Assembly (NCBI GenBank): GCA_029260695.1
Contig: JAJDCT010000462.1
Coordinates: 1 to 7,335, forward strand
DNA length: 7,335 nucleotides
Origin: Phycisphaeraceae bacterium
Lineage (GTDB): Bacteria; Planctomycetota; Phycisphaerae; Phycisphaerales; Phycisphaeraceae
Reading direction: 5' to 3'
The notes under the pieces are model-generated. The model was given only the letters and a program-made list of their open reading frames with translations. It had not been told where the DNA came from and searched no databases. Of the stretch, positions 1-6,160 are shown piece after piece. The position numbers and the translations under genes were made by a program. Every line of letters starts with the position of its first letter. Positions within the stretch are counted from its first letter, which is position 1.

Positions 1-933
1 GAGCTGGAGGTCTGGCCGAACTTCATGCAGGCGTGTGGTCGGCGAAACATCCCGGTCGCGGTGATTAATGGTCGGCTCAGTGAGCGGAGCTTTAAGGGGT
101 ATCTGCGCTTCCGCCGATGGCTTCGTGGGATGTTCGGGGCGTTGTCCGCGGTGGCGGCACAGACGCAGGACTATGCCGAGCGTTTCATCGAGATGGGCGT
201 GCCGGCCGAGCGGGTGCGTGTGCTGGACACGATGAAGTGGGACGCGGCGCAACTTGAAGTGTCCGATGACATCCGCGAAGTGGCTGATGAGATCACTGAT
301 TCTATGGTGATTGATAGGAATCGCCCCATCATCGTCATGGGATCAACGGGAGATACCGAAGAGGTCTATCTTATCCAATCCCTTGTGGAGGCCTGTGATG
401 ACACGGTGCAGTTTATCGTGGTGCCTCGCAAGCCCGAAAGATTCGCCCAAGTATCTAAGCAGTTATCCCAGCTGCCTGAGTTTTCTGAGCCTTACCCGGT
501 TGTACATCGGTCATCGGCACAAGGCGACGGTCAGGACCCGAATGAACCACCAGCCGTAGGCCGACGATGGATCCATATGATCGACACGATGGGCGAGTTA
601 CGGGCTGCATACCTGCTGGCGGATGTGGTGATTGTCGGGCGTAGTTTTAATGGCTGGGGCGGGTCGGACCCGATCGAGCCGGTCGCGTTGGGCAAGCCCA
701 CGGTCATCGGGCCTGACCATCACAACTTTAGCGATGCGGTGTCGGCCCTGGAATCCGGGGGCGGGTTGATCGTCACCGACAAGCCGGGGGAAGTTGTGGC
801 GGGATTGCTGGATAATCCTGATCGTCGAACAGAACTGGCTAAGCGTGGCCGTGAGGTTATCCTGTCACGCCAAGGCTCGACGAGGCGCCACGCGGCGTTG
901 CTTTTGGGATTGCTTGACATTGAGCACCGCTGA
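1..933 (+). CDS. waaA: 3-deoxy-D-manno-octulosonic acid (KDO) transferase, C-terminal part (5' end outside window)
   Basis: This enzyme transfers KDO from CMP-KDO to the lipid A precursor at the cytoplasmic face of the inner membrane. The frame is open from base 1 and ends at TGA 931-933. It gives 310 residues, against roughly 425 in E. coli WaaA, so about the first 115 are missing. The visible part starts with ELEVWPNF, the family's E-x-E-(L/I)-WPN motif. It continues with PVAVINGRLSERSFKGY at the end of the N-terminal Rossmann domain. The C-terminal GT-B domain shows GST (visible residues 114-116), VPRKPERF (141-148), MGEL (197-200), GGSDPIEP (220-227) and GPDHHNF (237-243). The usual GGHNPLE of proteobacterial enzymes is GGSDPIE here, which I recall as common in planctomycete homologues. 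An internal ATG at 25 lies inside the WPNF motif region and is not the true start. Family assignment is firm. Confidence 0.93.
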   Translation, partial: ELEVWPNFMQACGRRNIPVAVINGRLSERSFKGYLRFRRWLRGMFGALSAVAAQTQDYAERFIEMGVPAERVRVLDTMKWDAAQLEVSDDIREVADEITDSMVIDRNRPIIVMGSTGDTEEVYLIQSLVEACDDTVQFIVVPRKPERFAQVSKQLSQLPEFSEPYPVVHRSSAQGDGQDPNEPPAVGRRWIHMIDTMGELRAAYLLADVVIVGRSFNGWGGSDPIEPVALGKPTVIGPDHHNFSDAVSALESGGGLIVTDKPGEVVAGLLDNPDRRTELAKRGREVILSRQGSTRRHAALLLGLLDIEHR

Positions 934-940
934 CACCCGC

Positions 941-967
941 CCGGCCCTTCGCTACGCTCAGGACCGG
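941..967. repeat. Imperfect palindrome behind waaA with a CTACG apex
   Basis: A 27-base inverted repeat starts 8 bases after the waaA stop. Base pairs are 941-944 with 964-967, 946-948 with 960-962 and 951-952 with 956-957, closing a TAC loop. Symmetric mismatches separate the three blocks. No T-run follows, so an intrinsic terminator is not well supported. It may be a REP-like dispersed palindrome or a transcript-end stabiliser. A second palindrome with the same CTACG apex lies at 4589-4605. Confidence 0.4.
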
Positions 968-1008
968 CGTTGATAGCATACGAGACGGAATCTACTGACC
1001 AGGCCCCG

Positions 1009-1029
1009 GACCCTAGACCCCAGACCCGA
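1009..1029 (+). repeat. Three 7-base direct repeats in front of proB
   Basis: The pentamer GACCC recurs with exact 7-base spacing at 1009, 1016 and 1023, each followed by a varying dinucleotide (TA, CA, GA). The array ends 11 bases before the proB start codon and occupies the place where a ribosome binding site would be expected. The 10-mer CCCCAGACCC inside it (1018-1027) recurs at 5118-5127, in another intergenic gap. This could be chance in GC-rich DNA or a small dispersed element. Confidence 0.35.
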
Positions 1030-1040
1030 CAACACCGCCC

Positions 1041-2174
1041 ATGCCTTCTACCGAACTAAGACAAACCGTCCTGAGTACCGCCAAGAGCGTGGTGGTGAAG
1101 ATCGGGACACAGCTATTGACGACCGAGGACGGCGATCGGCCGAGCCTGGACGCGGGGTTCATCCGTCGGATCGCCAAGCAGGTCGCGCTTTTGCGTAAGC
1201 AGGGCCGACGGGTGACGCTGGTCTCCAGCGGCGCGGTCGGTGCGGGTTGTGTGTCGCTGGGGATCGAGAAACGGCCCAGCGACCTGGCGGAGCTGCAGGC
1301 GGTGGCCGCCATCGGGCAGCGTCAGCTGATGACCGAGTGGCACAAGGCGTTTAGCAAGTACAAGATGGCGGTCGGGCAGGTGGTGCTGACAAGAACAGAC
1401 TTCGACGACCGGGTACGGTTTTTGAATATCCGCAACTGCGTGAACAAGCTGCACGAGCTGGGCGGCATCCCCGTGCTCAATGAGAACGATACGGTGGCGG
1501 TCGATGAGTTGCGCTTCGGCGACAACGACCTGCTTGCGGCGATGACGGCCAACGCGCTGCGGGCCGACGCGCTTTTGTTGCTGACGGCGGTGGATGGGTT
1601 GCTGGATGAAAAAGGCAACGTGATCGACCTGATCGACGATATGGCGGCGTATGAGGGGCTTTCACGCGCGGGTTCGAGCAAGTGGGGCAAGGGCGGGATG
1701 AGCACGAAGCTGGAGGCCGCCAAGCGGGTGATGGATGCCGGCGAGGTGGCGGTGATCGCGTCGGGTCGGCAAGAGGATGTGATTACGCGGGTGCTTGCGG
1801 GGGAACGGCTGGGGACGGTCTGTATGCCCGCCGTCCGCAAGATGGACAGCCGGCAACGCTGGATCGCGCTAACGGCCCGCCCTTCCGGGACGATCGGGAT
1901 CGACGACGGCGCGACCAAGGCCATCTGCGAACGTGGCAAGAGCCTGCTGGCGAGCGGAGTCACGCAGATCACCGGCAGGTTCGACCGTGGCGATGTGCTG
2001 CTGGTGCGATCCGAGACCGGCAAGGAATTGGCCCGGGGCCTGACCAATTACAGCGCCGAGGAGCTGCGGCTGATCATGGGCAAGCGTTCCAGCCAGTTCC
2101 GGAAGGTTCTGGGCAACGCGGCGTACGACGAGGTGATCCACCGGGATAACCTGGTGGTGCTTGACCCCGCTTAG
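1041..2174 (+). CDS. proB: Glutamate 5-kinase with C-terminal PUA domain
   Basis: ProB phosphorylates L-glutamate with ATP to gamma-glutamyl phosphate, the first step of proline synthesis, in the cytosol. The 377 residues are close to the usual 365-375. The amino-acid kinase domain (about 15-260) shows VVVKIGTQLLT with the ATP-binding lysine K20, LVSSGAVGAG (60-69) and AAIGQRQL (89-96). It also shows NENDTVAVDELRFGDNDLL (147-165), which forms the glutamate pocket and holds the catalytic acidic residues, and WGKGGMSTKLEAA (215-227). Residues about 274-360 form the PUA domain, including GVTQITGRFDRGDVLLV and GLTNYSAEELRLIMG. The ATG at 1041 fits family N-termini, with the conserved VVVKIG starting at residue 17, but no Shine-Dalgarno motif precedes it. 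The partner proA is not in the window. The 107-base gap after waaA suggests separate transcription, though both read the same way. Confidence 0.96.
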   Translation: MPSTELRQTVLSTAKSVVVKIGTQLLTTEDGDRPSLDAGFIRRIAKQVALLRKQGRRVTLVSSGAVGAGCVSLGIEKRPSDLAELQAVAAIGQRQLMTEWHKAFSKYKMAVGQVVLTRTDFDDRVRFLNIRNCVNKLHELGGIPVLNENDTVAVDELRFGDNDLLAAMTANALRADALLLLTAVDGLLDEKGNVIDLIDDMAAYEGLSRAGSSKWGKGGMSTKLEAAKRVMDAGEVAVIASGRQEDVITRVLAGERLGTVCMPAVRKMDSRQRWIALTARPSGTIGIDDGATKAICERGKSLLASGVTQITGRFDRGDVLLVRSETGKELARGLTNYSAEELRLIMGKRSSQFRKVLGNAAYDEVIHRDNLVVLDPA

Positions 2175-2184
2175 AGCTCGTAAA

Positions 2185-2213
2185 GGGATGGCGGGGCGTT
2201 ACCGGACCGTCCC
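2185..2213 (+). terminator. Candidate stem-loop terminator after proB
   Basis: GGGATGG (2185-2191) pairs with CCGTCCC (2207-2213) in a 7-base-pair stem containing one G-T wobble and a 15-base loop. It starts 11 bases after the proB stop. The following sequence is AT-rich (2219-2228) but is not a clean T-run, so the call as an intrinsic terminator is tentative. Confidence 0.35.
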
Positions 2214-2219
2214 AACCGT

Positions 2220-2365
2220 TATAAATTAACCCTTCTGACTAAACCCCCCAGACGTAACAGCCGATCGCGCTGAATGAGTCAGCCTGCCGGTTCCCCCGGA
2301 ACCCGTCCACCCGGACGGCGGTGACATTCAACGGTGCTTAGGCACGATGCGTTTGGTGAGATCAG
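2220..2365 (+). promoter_or_regulatory. Leader region of the TPR gene pair, with a weak -10-like box and serial hairpins
   Basis: TATAAA at 2220-2225 sits in the only AT-rich island between proB and the TPR genes and could be a -10 box; I see no good -35 box. Downstream are four inverted repeats. CTGACT (2235-2240) faces AGTCAG (2277-2282). GGTTCC-CCC-GGAACC spans 2289-2303. CCGTCC-ACCC-GGACGG spans 2303-2318 and abuts the previous stem. GTGC-TTAG-GCAC spans 2334-2345. The last hairpin ends 9 bases before the purine-rich GGTGAG (2355-2360), the likely ribosome binding site for the gene starting at 2366. The layout suggests a structured 5' leader, but it matches no riboswitch class I know. Confidence 0.35.
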
Positions 2366-3265
2366 ATGAGCGTCAAAGAAGACAACGTAAGCCTGCTGAA
2401 GCGTGTGCGTGAGATGTGCCTCAGCGGTCAGGTCGCCAGCGCGGAGTTGGAATTGCACAGCGTTCACCGCCAGGCCGGGGGCGCGGCGTCCACCAAGATC
2501 ATCCTCGCGGCGTTGCTGGCAAGGCGCGGAAAACACCAGGACGCTACGGCTATCCTCGAAGGTGTGAAGCCCGAGACCATCGGGCAGTGCTGCCCCATAC
2601 AGATCAAACTGGCGATCAGTATTTTAGTGTCGCTAGGTGAGCAGGAGAAGGCTGAGAGACTGGGCCGGGCTTTTCATAACGCGTTTGGTCACGAAGCCAC
2701 GCGCTGGCTGCGTGATATGAGCGTCCCGGGAGCAGACCGCCTGCGCTGGTCGACCCAGGGCCCCATCGACGGGTTGGCACGCAGCCTGGCCAATGAACCC
2801 AAGGCGATCCAGGCGTTGGTGTTTGCTCAGAAGCACCAAAGAGACCTGCCCACGGTCAGGCTGCTTCGGCAGGCGATCCGGCGGATCGTGCCGTTATTTG
2901 AGAATGATTCCCGACAGATGACTTCGATCTGCCGGGCGATGGCCGAGCTGGCGTTGCTGGAAGGCGACCAGATCCAGGCCAGGCGTTGGGCACACCGGGG
3001 ACTGGAAGAGGACCCGTATTGTGCGACCCTGGCGCTATTAATCAATCGGCTTGGAGATAGCGGCGGCACCGCGCTGCCGCCCGTGACGGTGCTGACGTGC
3101 GTGGCCAAGCATCACCCGACCTACCCCGACGTGCAGGCGGCGCTGATCCGCCGAGAGTCACAGGAGGGCCGAAGCGAGGAAGCCAAGGCCCGTCTGTCTG
3201 AGTGGCTGCAGCGCGACCCGCACTCGCTGCAAGCCCTACAACTGCAACGGGAGTTCGCGGCATGA
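2366..3265 (+). CDS. Helical-repeat (TPR-like) protein of unknown function, first of a coupled pair
   Basis: I do not recognise a named family. The 299 residues are almost entirely amphipathic helix pairs. Examples are KIILAALLARRGKHQDATAI (44-63), LAISILVSLGEQEKAERLGR (82-101), MAELALLEGDQIQARRWAHR (191-210) and the C-terminal ALIRRESQEGRSEEAKARLS. Small residues at the helix-crossing positions and a repeat length near 34 argue for degenerate tetratricopeptide repeats. There is no signal peptide and no membrane segment, so a cytosolic scaffold or adaptor role is likely. The ATG at 2366 is preceded by GGTGAG at 2355-2360, a good spacing. Its last codons contain the ribosome binding site of the next gene, and its TGA overlaps that gene's ATG (ATGA at 3262-3265), so the two are probably translated together. 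The partner protein is also TPR-rich. Confidence 0.82.
   Translation: MSVKEDNVSLLKRVREMCLSGQVASAELELHSVHRQAGGAASTKIILAALLARRGKHQDATAILEGVKPETIGQCCPIQIKLAISILVSLGEQEKAERLGRAFHNAFGHEATRWLRDMSVPGADRLRWSTQGPIDGLARSLANEPKAIQALVFAQKHQRDLPTVRLLRQAIRRIVPLFENDSRQMTSICRAMAELALLEGDQIQARRWAHRGLEEDPYCATLALLINRLGDSGGTALPPVTVLTCVAKHHPTYPDVQAALIRRESQEGRSEEAKARLSEWLQRDPHSLQALQLQREFAA
3249..3253 (+). promoter_or_regulatory. Ribosome binding site that fixes the start of the second TPR gene at 3262
   Basis: GGGAG at 3249-3253 lies 8 bases before the ATG at 3262 and inside the last codons of the upstream gene. The same frame is open back to an ATG at 3202, but that choice would give a 64-base overlap and an Ala/Pro-rich head (AAARPALAASPTTATG) unlike the rest of the protein. 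The ATGA overlap is the standard translational-coupling arrangement. Confidence 0.65.
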
Positions 3266-4548
3266 ACCGACCCACCATCGAGCAACAGCAGCAGGCGATG
3301 GACAGGCTGGACCTCGCGAGGGCGGCCTACCACGCCAAGCACTACGACCAGGCGCTTGGGCATATCCGGCGGGCGGTCGAGTTGGACCCGAACAATGTCA
3401 ACGCGCGGGTGCTGCAGGCAAGGGTGTATCTCAAGCAGAACCGCCCGAACCTGGCGATGTCCGCGCTGAACGCACACGACAAGGCCGCGCCTGAGATGGC
3501 GGACGTGCCCGAGGTTTCCATGCTTCGGGCCGAGGCGCTTGCGGGCAGTGGGTTCGACCGGATCGCACGGGGCCAACTCCAGAAGCTCGCGGCCCAGTTG
3601 CCCGATGATGTTCGGCCGTACCGCATGCTCTCTGGGCTGTACCTCAAACTCAACCAGTTCAACGAAGCGATCGGTTCGCTGCGGGATGTCGTGCGCCTGT
3701 CGCCGTCGGACCAGGCATCGACACGACTGCTGTCGGACCTGCTTCAGGAGCGTGACCCGCAGGAGGGTATCGACCTGCTATTAGCCGGCCAGGCCGACAC
3801 GCAGGAGCCCGGGGTGCTGTTGCGAGCCGCCAGGCAGTGCCGTGGCCTGGATCGTCTGCGTGATGCCGACGAGCTGTATGGAACGCTATTGAACATACGG
3901 CCCGATGATGTGGGCGTGCTGCTTGAATCCGGTCGGCTCTCCGACGAGATGGGCGAAGACACGACGGCTTTGCGCCGTATTGAAAAAGCAGTCTCGATCC
4001 CCGGCGATCACACCGCCGAAGCGATCAAGGCGCTTAGCCTGGTCCACACACACGCCGGCCGATTCCGCTTGGCGGCGTTGAGTTGCTGGAAAGCAGTGAG
4101 GCTGTCTGCGCATAACGGGGAGGCCTGGGCCGGGCTGGCGGTCAACGCTCAAGCCTGTGGACGATCTGGATTGGCCGACCGCGCCCTGGCGATGCTGAAC
4201 CGATGCACGGGCAGTCGGCAGCGTCAGAAACACCTGGCGGCCTACTGGCAACACGCCGCCGCGCCGCTGGCAATGGAAGCCGGGCTGGAAGATGCACCGC
4301 CAGACCACGCCGGGCAGACCACGTTTCAGACACTGCTGAAACAGGCCACACACACGCTCGCCGAGGTCACGTCAGACTACCCCCTGCGGGCGGATGCGCA
4401 CTACCACCTGGCGATCTGCCACCACTTCCTGGATGACCCGACCGAGGCGAACATCCACAACGACCAGGCCCTGGCGATCAACCCGCGATACGACGCAGCC
4501 CTACGGCTGGCGGAGCAGATCGAAGACCACCTGGCACACGCGGCGTGA
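3262..4548 (+). CDS. TPR-repeat protein of unknown function, second of a coupled pair
   Basis: From the ATG at 3262 this encodes 428 residues built mostly of tetratricopeptide repeats. The clearest are residues about 16-49 (ARAAYHAKHYDQALGHIRRA, then VELDPNN), about 115-148 (YRMLSGLYLKLNQFNEAIGS, then VVRLSPSD) and the final one near 376-410 (HYHLAICHHFLDDPTEANIH, then ALAINP). Each has the usual aromatic/Ala pattern and a helix-ending Asp-Pro or Ser-Pro. A stretch around residues 310-365 (SRQRQKHLAAYWQHAAAPLA onward) departs from the pattern and may be a linker or a distinct helical cap. No signal peptide or membrane helix is seen. TPR arrays are protein-binding scaffolds, so an assembly or adaptor role is the most that can be said. 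It is translationally coupled to the preceding gene, and the two products may act together. Confidence 0.87.
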   Translation: MNRPTIEQQQQAMDRLDLARAAYHAKHYDQALGHIRRAVELDPNNVNARVLQARVYLKQNRPNLAMSALNAHDKAAPEMADVPEVSMLRAEALAGSGFDRIARGQLQKLAAQLPDDVRPYRMLSGLYLKLNQFNEAIGSLRDVVRLSPSDQASTRLLSDLLQERDPQEGIDLLLAGQADTQEPGVLLRAARQCRGLDRLRDADELYGTLLNIRPDDVGVLLESGRLSDEMGEDTTALRRIEKAVSIPGDHTAEAIKALSLVHTHAGRFRLAALSCWKAVRLSAHNGEAWAGLAVNAQACGRSGLADRALAMLNRCTGSRQRQKHLAAYWQHAAAPLAMEAGLEDAPPDHAGQTTFQTLLKQATHTLAEVTSDYPLRADAHYHLAICHHFLDDPTEANIHNDQALAINPRYDAALRLAEQIEDHLAHAA

Positions 4549-4588
4549 TAGCCCGGGTATTCGCAATCAAATAACAGCCCGCCTACGC

Positions 4589-4616
4589 GCGGATCTACGA
4601 TCCGCCGCTAAACGGC
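4589..4616. repeat. Two overlapping perfect palindromes in the convergent gap
   Basis: GCGGATC (4589-4595), a TAC loop (4596-4598) and GATCCGC (4599-4605) form a perfect 7-base-pair hairpin. GCCG (4604-4607) pairs with CGGC (4613-4616) around CTAAA; it overlaps the first hairpin by two bases, so the two are mutually exclusive. They lie 40 bases after the second TPR gene, between convergent genes. They may be a dispersed palindromic repeat or part of a bidirectional transcript end. The 147-base gap holds no gene that I can support. Confidence 0.45.
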
Positions 4617-4662
4617 AAGCCTGAGTGCTACACCTACAGTTAGATTGATATCACTGCGTTAC

Positions 4663-4679
4663 ACCCTCACCGGGGTTTT
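4663..4679 (+). terminator. Weak candidate terminator for the TPR gene pair
   Basis: ACCC (4663-4666) can pair with GGGT (4673-4676), followed directly by a short run of T (4676-4679). The stem is only four base pairs, so this is weak. Its place, 17 bases before the end of the opposing gene, fits a terminator for the plus-strand unit. Confidence 0.25.
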
Positions 4680-4695
4680 GTGCGCTGGTGTGGCC

Positions 4696-5064
4696 TTATG
4701 GCTTTGCGAGGGCCTGGGGCGGGTACTTCGAGGAGTCCCAGCGGAAGTCCACTTCCGGGTCTTTGTGGAAGCCCTTGGCGGCGAGGCGGATGCAATCCCA
4801 ACATAGCGGCGCATCAACGTTCAGCCCCGGGGATGGCTGAGCCTCCGGGTGATGCCAACACTTGGTCCCAGCGGGCTTGTCACTAAGACAGAGCGTCCCC
4901 TTGAACGGTTCGTCGGTGGGCTGGGCCTCATCCAACGCCCGCTTGAGACACACAAGACACAGCACCGAGCCCTGATGCCCTTCGATCATTTGCAACTCTT
5001 CATCCCAATCGACCCCGCAGAAATCGCAGGAGATCACGATGCCGCCGTCTTCGTTTCTTTGCAT
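4696..5064 (-). CDS. Small eight-cysteine, probably zinc-binding protein of unknown function
   Basis: The 122 residues carry eight cysteines. CDFC (13-16) and CLVC (36-39) look like one four-cysteine zinc ribbon. C59, C69 followed by WHHP (70-73), and CWDC (88-91) could form a second metal site, with H71 or H72 as an alternative ligand. There is no signal peptide or membrane helix, so a cytosolic location is likely. The charged, tryptophan-containing tail (DPEVDFRWDSSKYPP) resembles no catalytic motif I know. The ATG at 5062-5064 is preceded on the minus strand by GGAG (5078-5075), 10 bases away. The gene follows the TonB-like gene after 106 bases containing a hairpin, so it may have its own transcript. 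Metal binding is inferred from the cysteine pattern; the function is unknown. Confidence 0.78.
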   Translation of the reverse strand: MQRNEDGGIVISCDFCGVDWDEELQMIEGHQGSVLCLVCLKRALDEAQPTDEPFKGTLCLSDKPAGTKCWHHPEAQPSPGLNVDAPLCWDCIRLAAKGFHKDPEVDFRWDSSKYPPQALAKP

Positions 5065-5125
5065 CCGATACTTACTCCAAAGTCAGTAGCTTGGTAGGCC
5101 GCAACTCATAGGGTTGGCCCCAGAC

Positions 5126-5147
5126 CCCACTACCGGGAGGCGGTGGG
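5126..5147 (-). terminator. Candidate hairpin behind the exbD/tonB-like pair
   Basis: Bases 5126-5134 pair with 5139-5147 around a four-base loop, with one G-T wobble and one A-C mismatch. The hairpin starts 23 bases after the stop of the TonB-like gene (stop codon 5173-5171). It lacks a T-run on the minus strand, so it could end or only attenuate transcription into the cysteine-rich gene. Confidence 0.3.
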
Positions 5148-5170
5148 CTTGCGATTGACGGGTATCGTAC

Positions 5171-6127
5171 CTATTCGCCCCGCAAAAGCAGTTCGACCTT
5201 GAATTGAAGCTCGCCCTGAAGGTTGTCGATCCGCTCGCCTTTGGCGGTCCACTGCTCCAGGGCAGCGACCACGGGCTCGTCCCAGTTTTCGGCGCCGGTG
5301 GAGCGGGTGAGTTCGACGTGGGTGACCTTGCCTTGGTTGTTGAACCACATAGTCGCTTTAGGGTTGCGTGGGACGGCGCTGTAGCGTGCGATCGTCGAGG
5401 GCCGGGGGACGACGGTTTTGACTTCGATGCCATCGGCGGTCAGGACGGCACCCGGGCGGATCTTAATCAAGCCGGGGATGATCGTGACCGGGGGTGCTTC
5501 GGCCTCGTCGCGCGGGGCGGCGGTGGGTTTGGCCGAATCTGTCGGCGCACCGGGGTCCTCTTTGCGTTGCTTGGCGGAGCGCTCTTTCGCCTGATTCTTT
5601 TGATCGGGAGTGTCCTGAACCACGGCGACCGCGTCCCGGGGGATCGGGCCTTGAGGCGCATAAGGGATCTGGCCCTGGTCGCTGGGCGTCGGCAGTGGGA
5701 CGGGGGCGGAGGCGCTTAACGGCAAAGAGATAGACTGATCGCCGCCGGTGTCCGCACTCGGGGGAACGGGCCTGGGCTGGGGCTGGGCGTTGGGCGCCGG
5801 CGGGGTCGGGTCCATCTCGATCGGCGCACCCGGGATGGGTTCCTCTTGTTTCTGTATCGCCGGCTGTTCAACGATCGAGTGCTTGGCCAGGAGTTCGCGG
5901 TAATCGTCGTAGGCGATCCAGGCGATGTTCGTGACCGAGGCGTGGGCTCTGCCGACTTCCAGCTCACGGGGGGTTGGCAGCGACCGGTCCTGCTTGGGCG
6001 GCGTGGTCGGTTGCCGCCCCACCACCCCGGATAAACCTACACCCCATACCGGCACCAACGCGGCGTGCATCAACAGCGCGAACACCGCACCGATGACCAA
6101 GGGCAGTTTGGATTCTCGTTCGATCAC
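5171..6127 (-). CDS. TonB-like energy-transducing protein (N-terminal anchor, Pro-rich spacer, TonB-type C-terminal domain)
   Basis: The 318 residues have the TonB layout. A short cytoplasmic head precedes one membrane helix (about 9-34, LVIGAVFALLMHAALVPVWG). A long periplasmic Pro/Ala/Gln-rich spacer follows (about 95-215). The C-terminal domain (about 235-318) includes ATMWFNNQGKVTHVELTRST (258-277), then NWDEPVVAALEQW (281-293). This matches the TonB/TolA C-terminal pattern of strand, G-K-V, S-x-G, D-x-x-V/A and a Trp near the helix end. The spacer lacks classic EP/KP repeats. Residues 64-92 (SVTNIAWIAYDDYRELLAKH onward) are not low-complexity and may be a separate conserved element. Translation probably starts at GTG (6127-6125); no strong ribosome binding site is seen. 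It lies 33 bases after exbD in the same frame, so coupling is likely. Such proteins pass proton-motive-force energy from an ExbB/ExbD motor to outer-membrane or envelope partners. The specific receptor is unknown. Confidence 0.75.
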   Translation of the reverse strand: MIERESKLPLVIGAVFALLMHAALVPVWGVGLSGVVGRQPTTPPKQDRSLPTPRELEVGRAHASVTNIAWIAYDDYRELLAKHSIVEQPAIQKQEEPIPGAPIEMDPTPPAPNAQPQPRPVPPSADTGGDQSISLPLSASAPVPLPTPSDQGQIPYAPQGPIPRDAVAVVQDTPDQKNQAKERSAKQRKEDPGAPTDSAKPTAAPRDEAEAPPVTIIPGLIKIRPGAVLTADGIEVKTVVPRPSTIARYSAVPRNPKATMWFNNQGKVTHVELTRSTGAENWDEPVVAALEQWTAKGERIDNLQGELQFKVELLLRGE

Positions 6128-6160
6128 AACAAGGGCCCATTCAATCCCCGGGTATCGGGC

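Noticed and set aside
970..996. Promoter-like pair TTGATA and TCTACT before proB
   Set aside because: The spacing of 15 bases and the poor -10 match are no better than chance.
1322..2047. Long minus-strand open frame (241 codons) opposite proB
   Set aside because: It lies wholly inside proB, its Ser/Arg/Pro-rich product has no domain, and it is explained by the codon bias of proB on the other strand.
3202..3261. Upstream ATG extending the second TPR protein by 20 residues
   Set aside because: It would overlap the first TPR gene by 64 bases. The ATG at 3262 has a ribosome binding site and the ATGA coupling overlap.
3886..4353. Minus-strand frame of 155 codons opposite the second TPR gene
   Set aside because: No ribosome binding site or domain; the TPR pattern on the plus strand accounts for this DNA.
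5204..5719. Plus-strand open frame of 171 codons opposite the TonB-like gene
   Set aside because: Gly/Asp/Arg-rich shadow of the Pro/Ala-rich spacer with no recognisable motif.
5750..5815. Low-complexity GC-rich stretch considered as a repeat array
   Set aside because: It encodes the Pro/Gln/Ala spacer of the TonB-like protein; there is no regular unit at DNA level.
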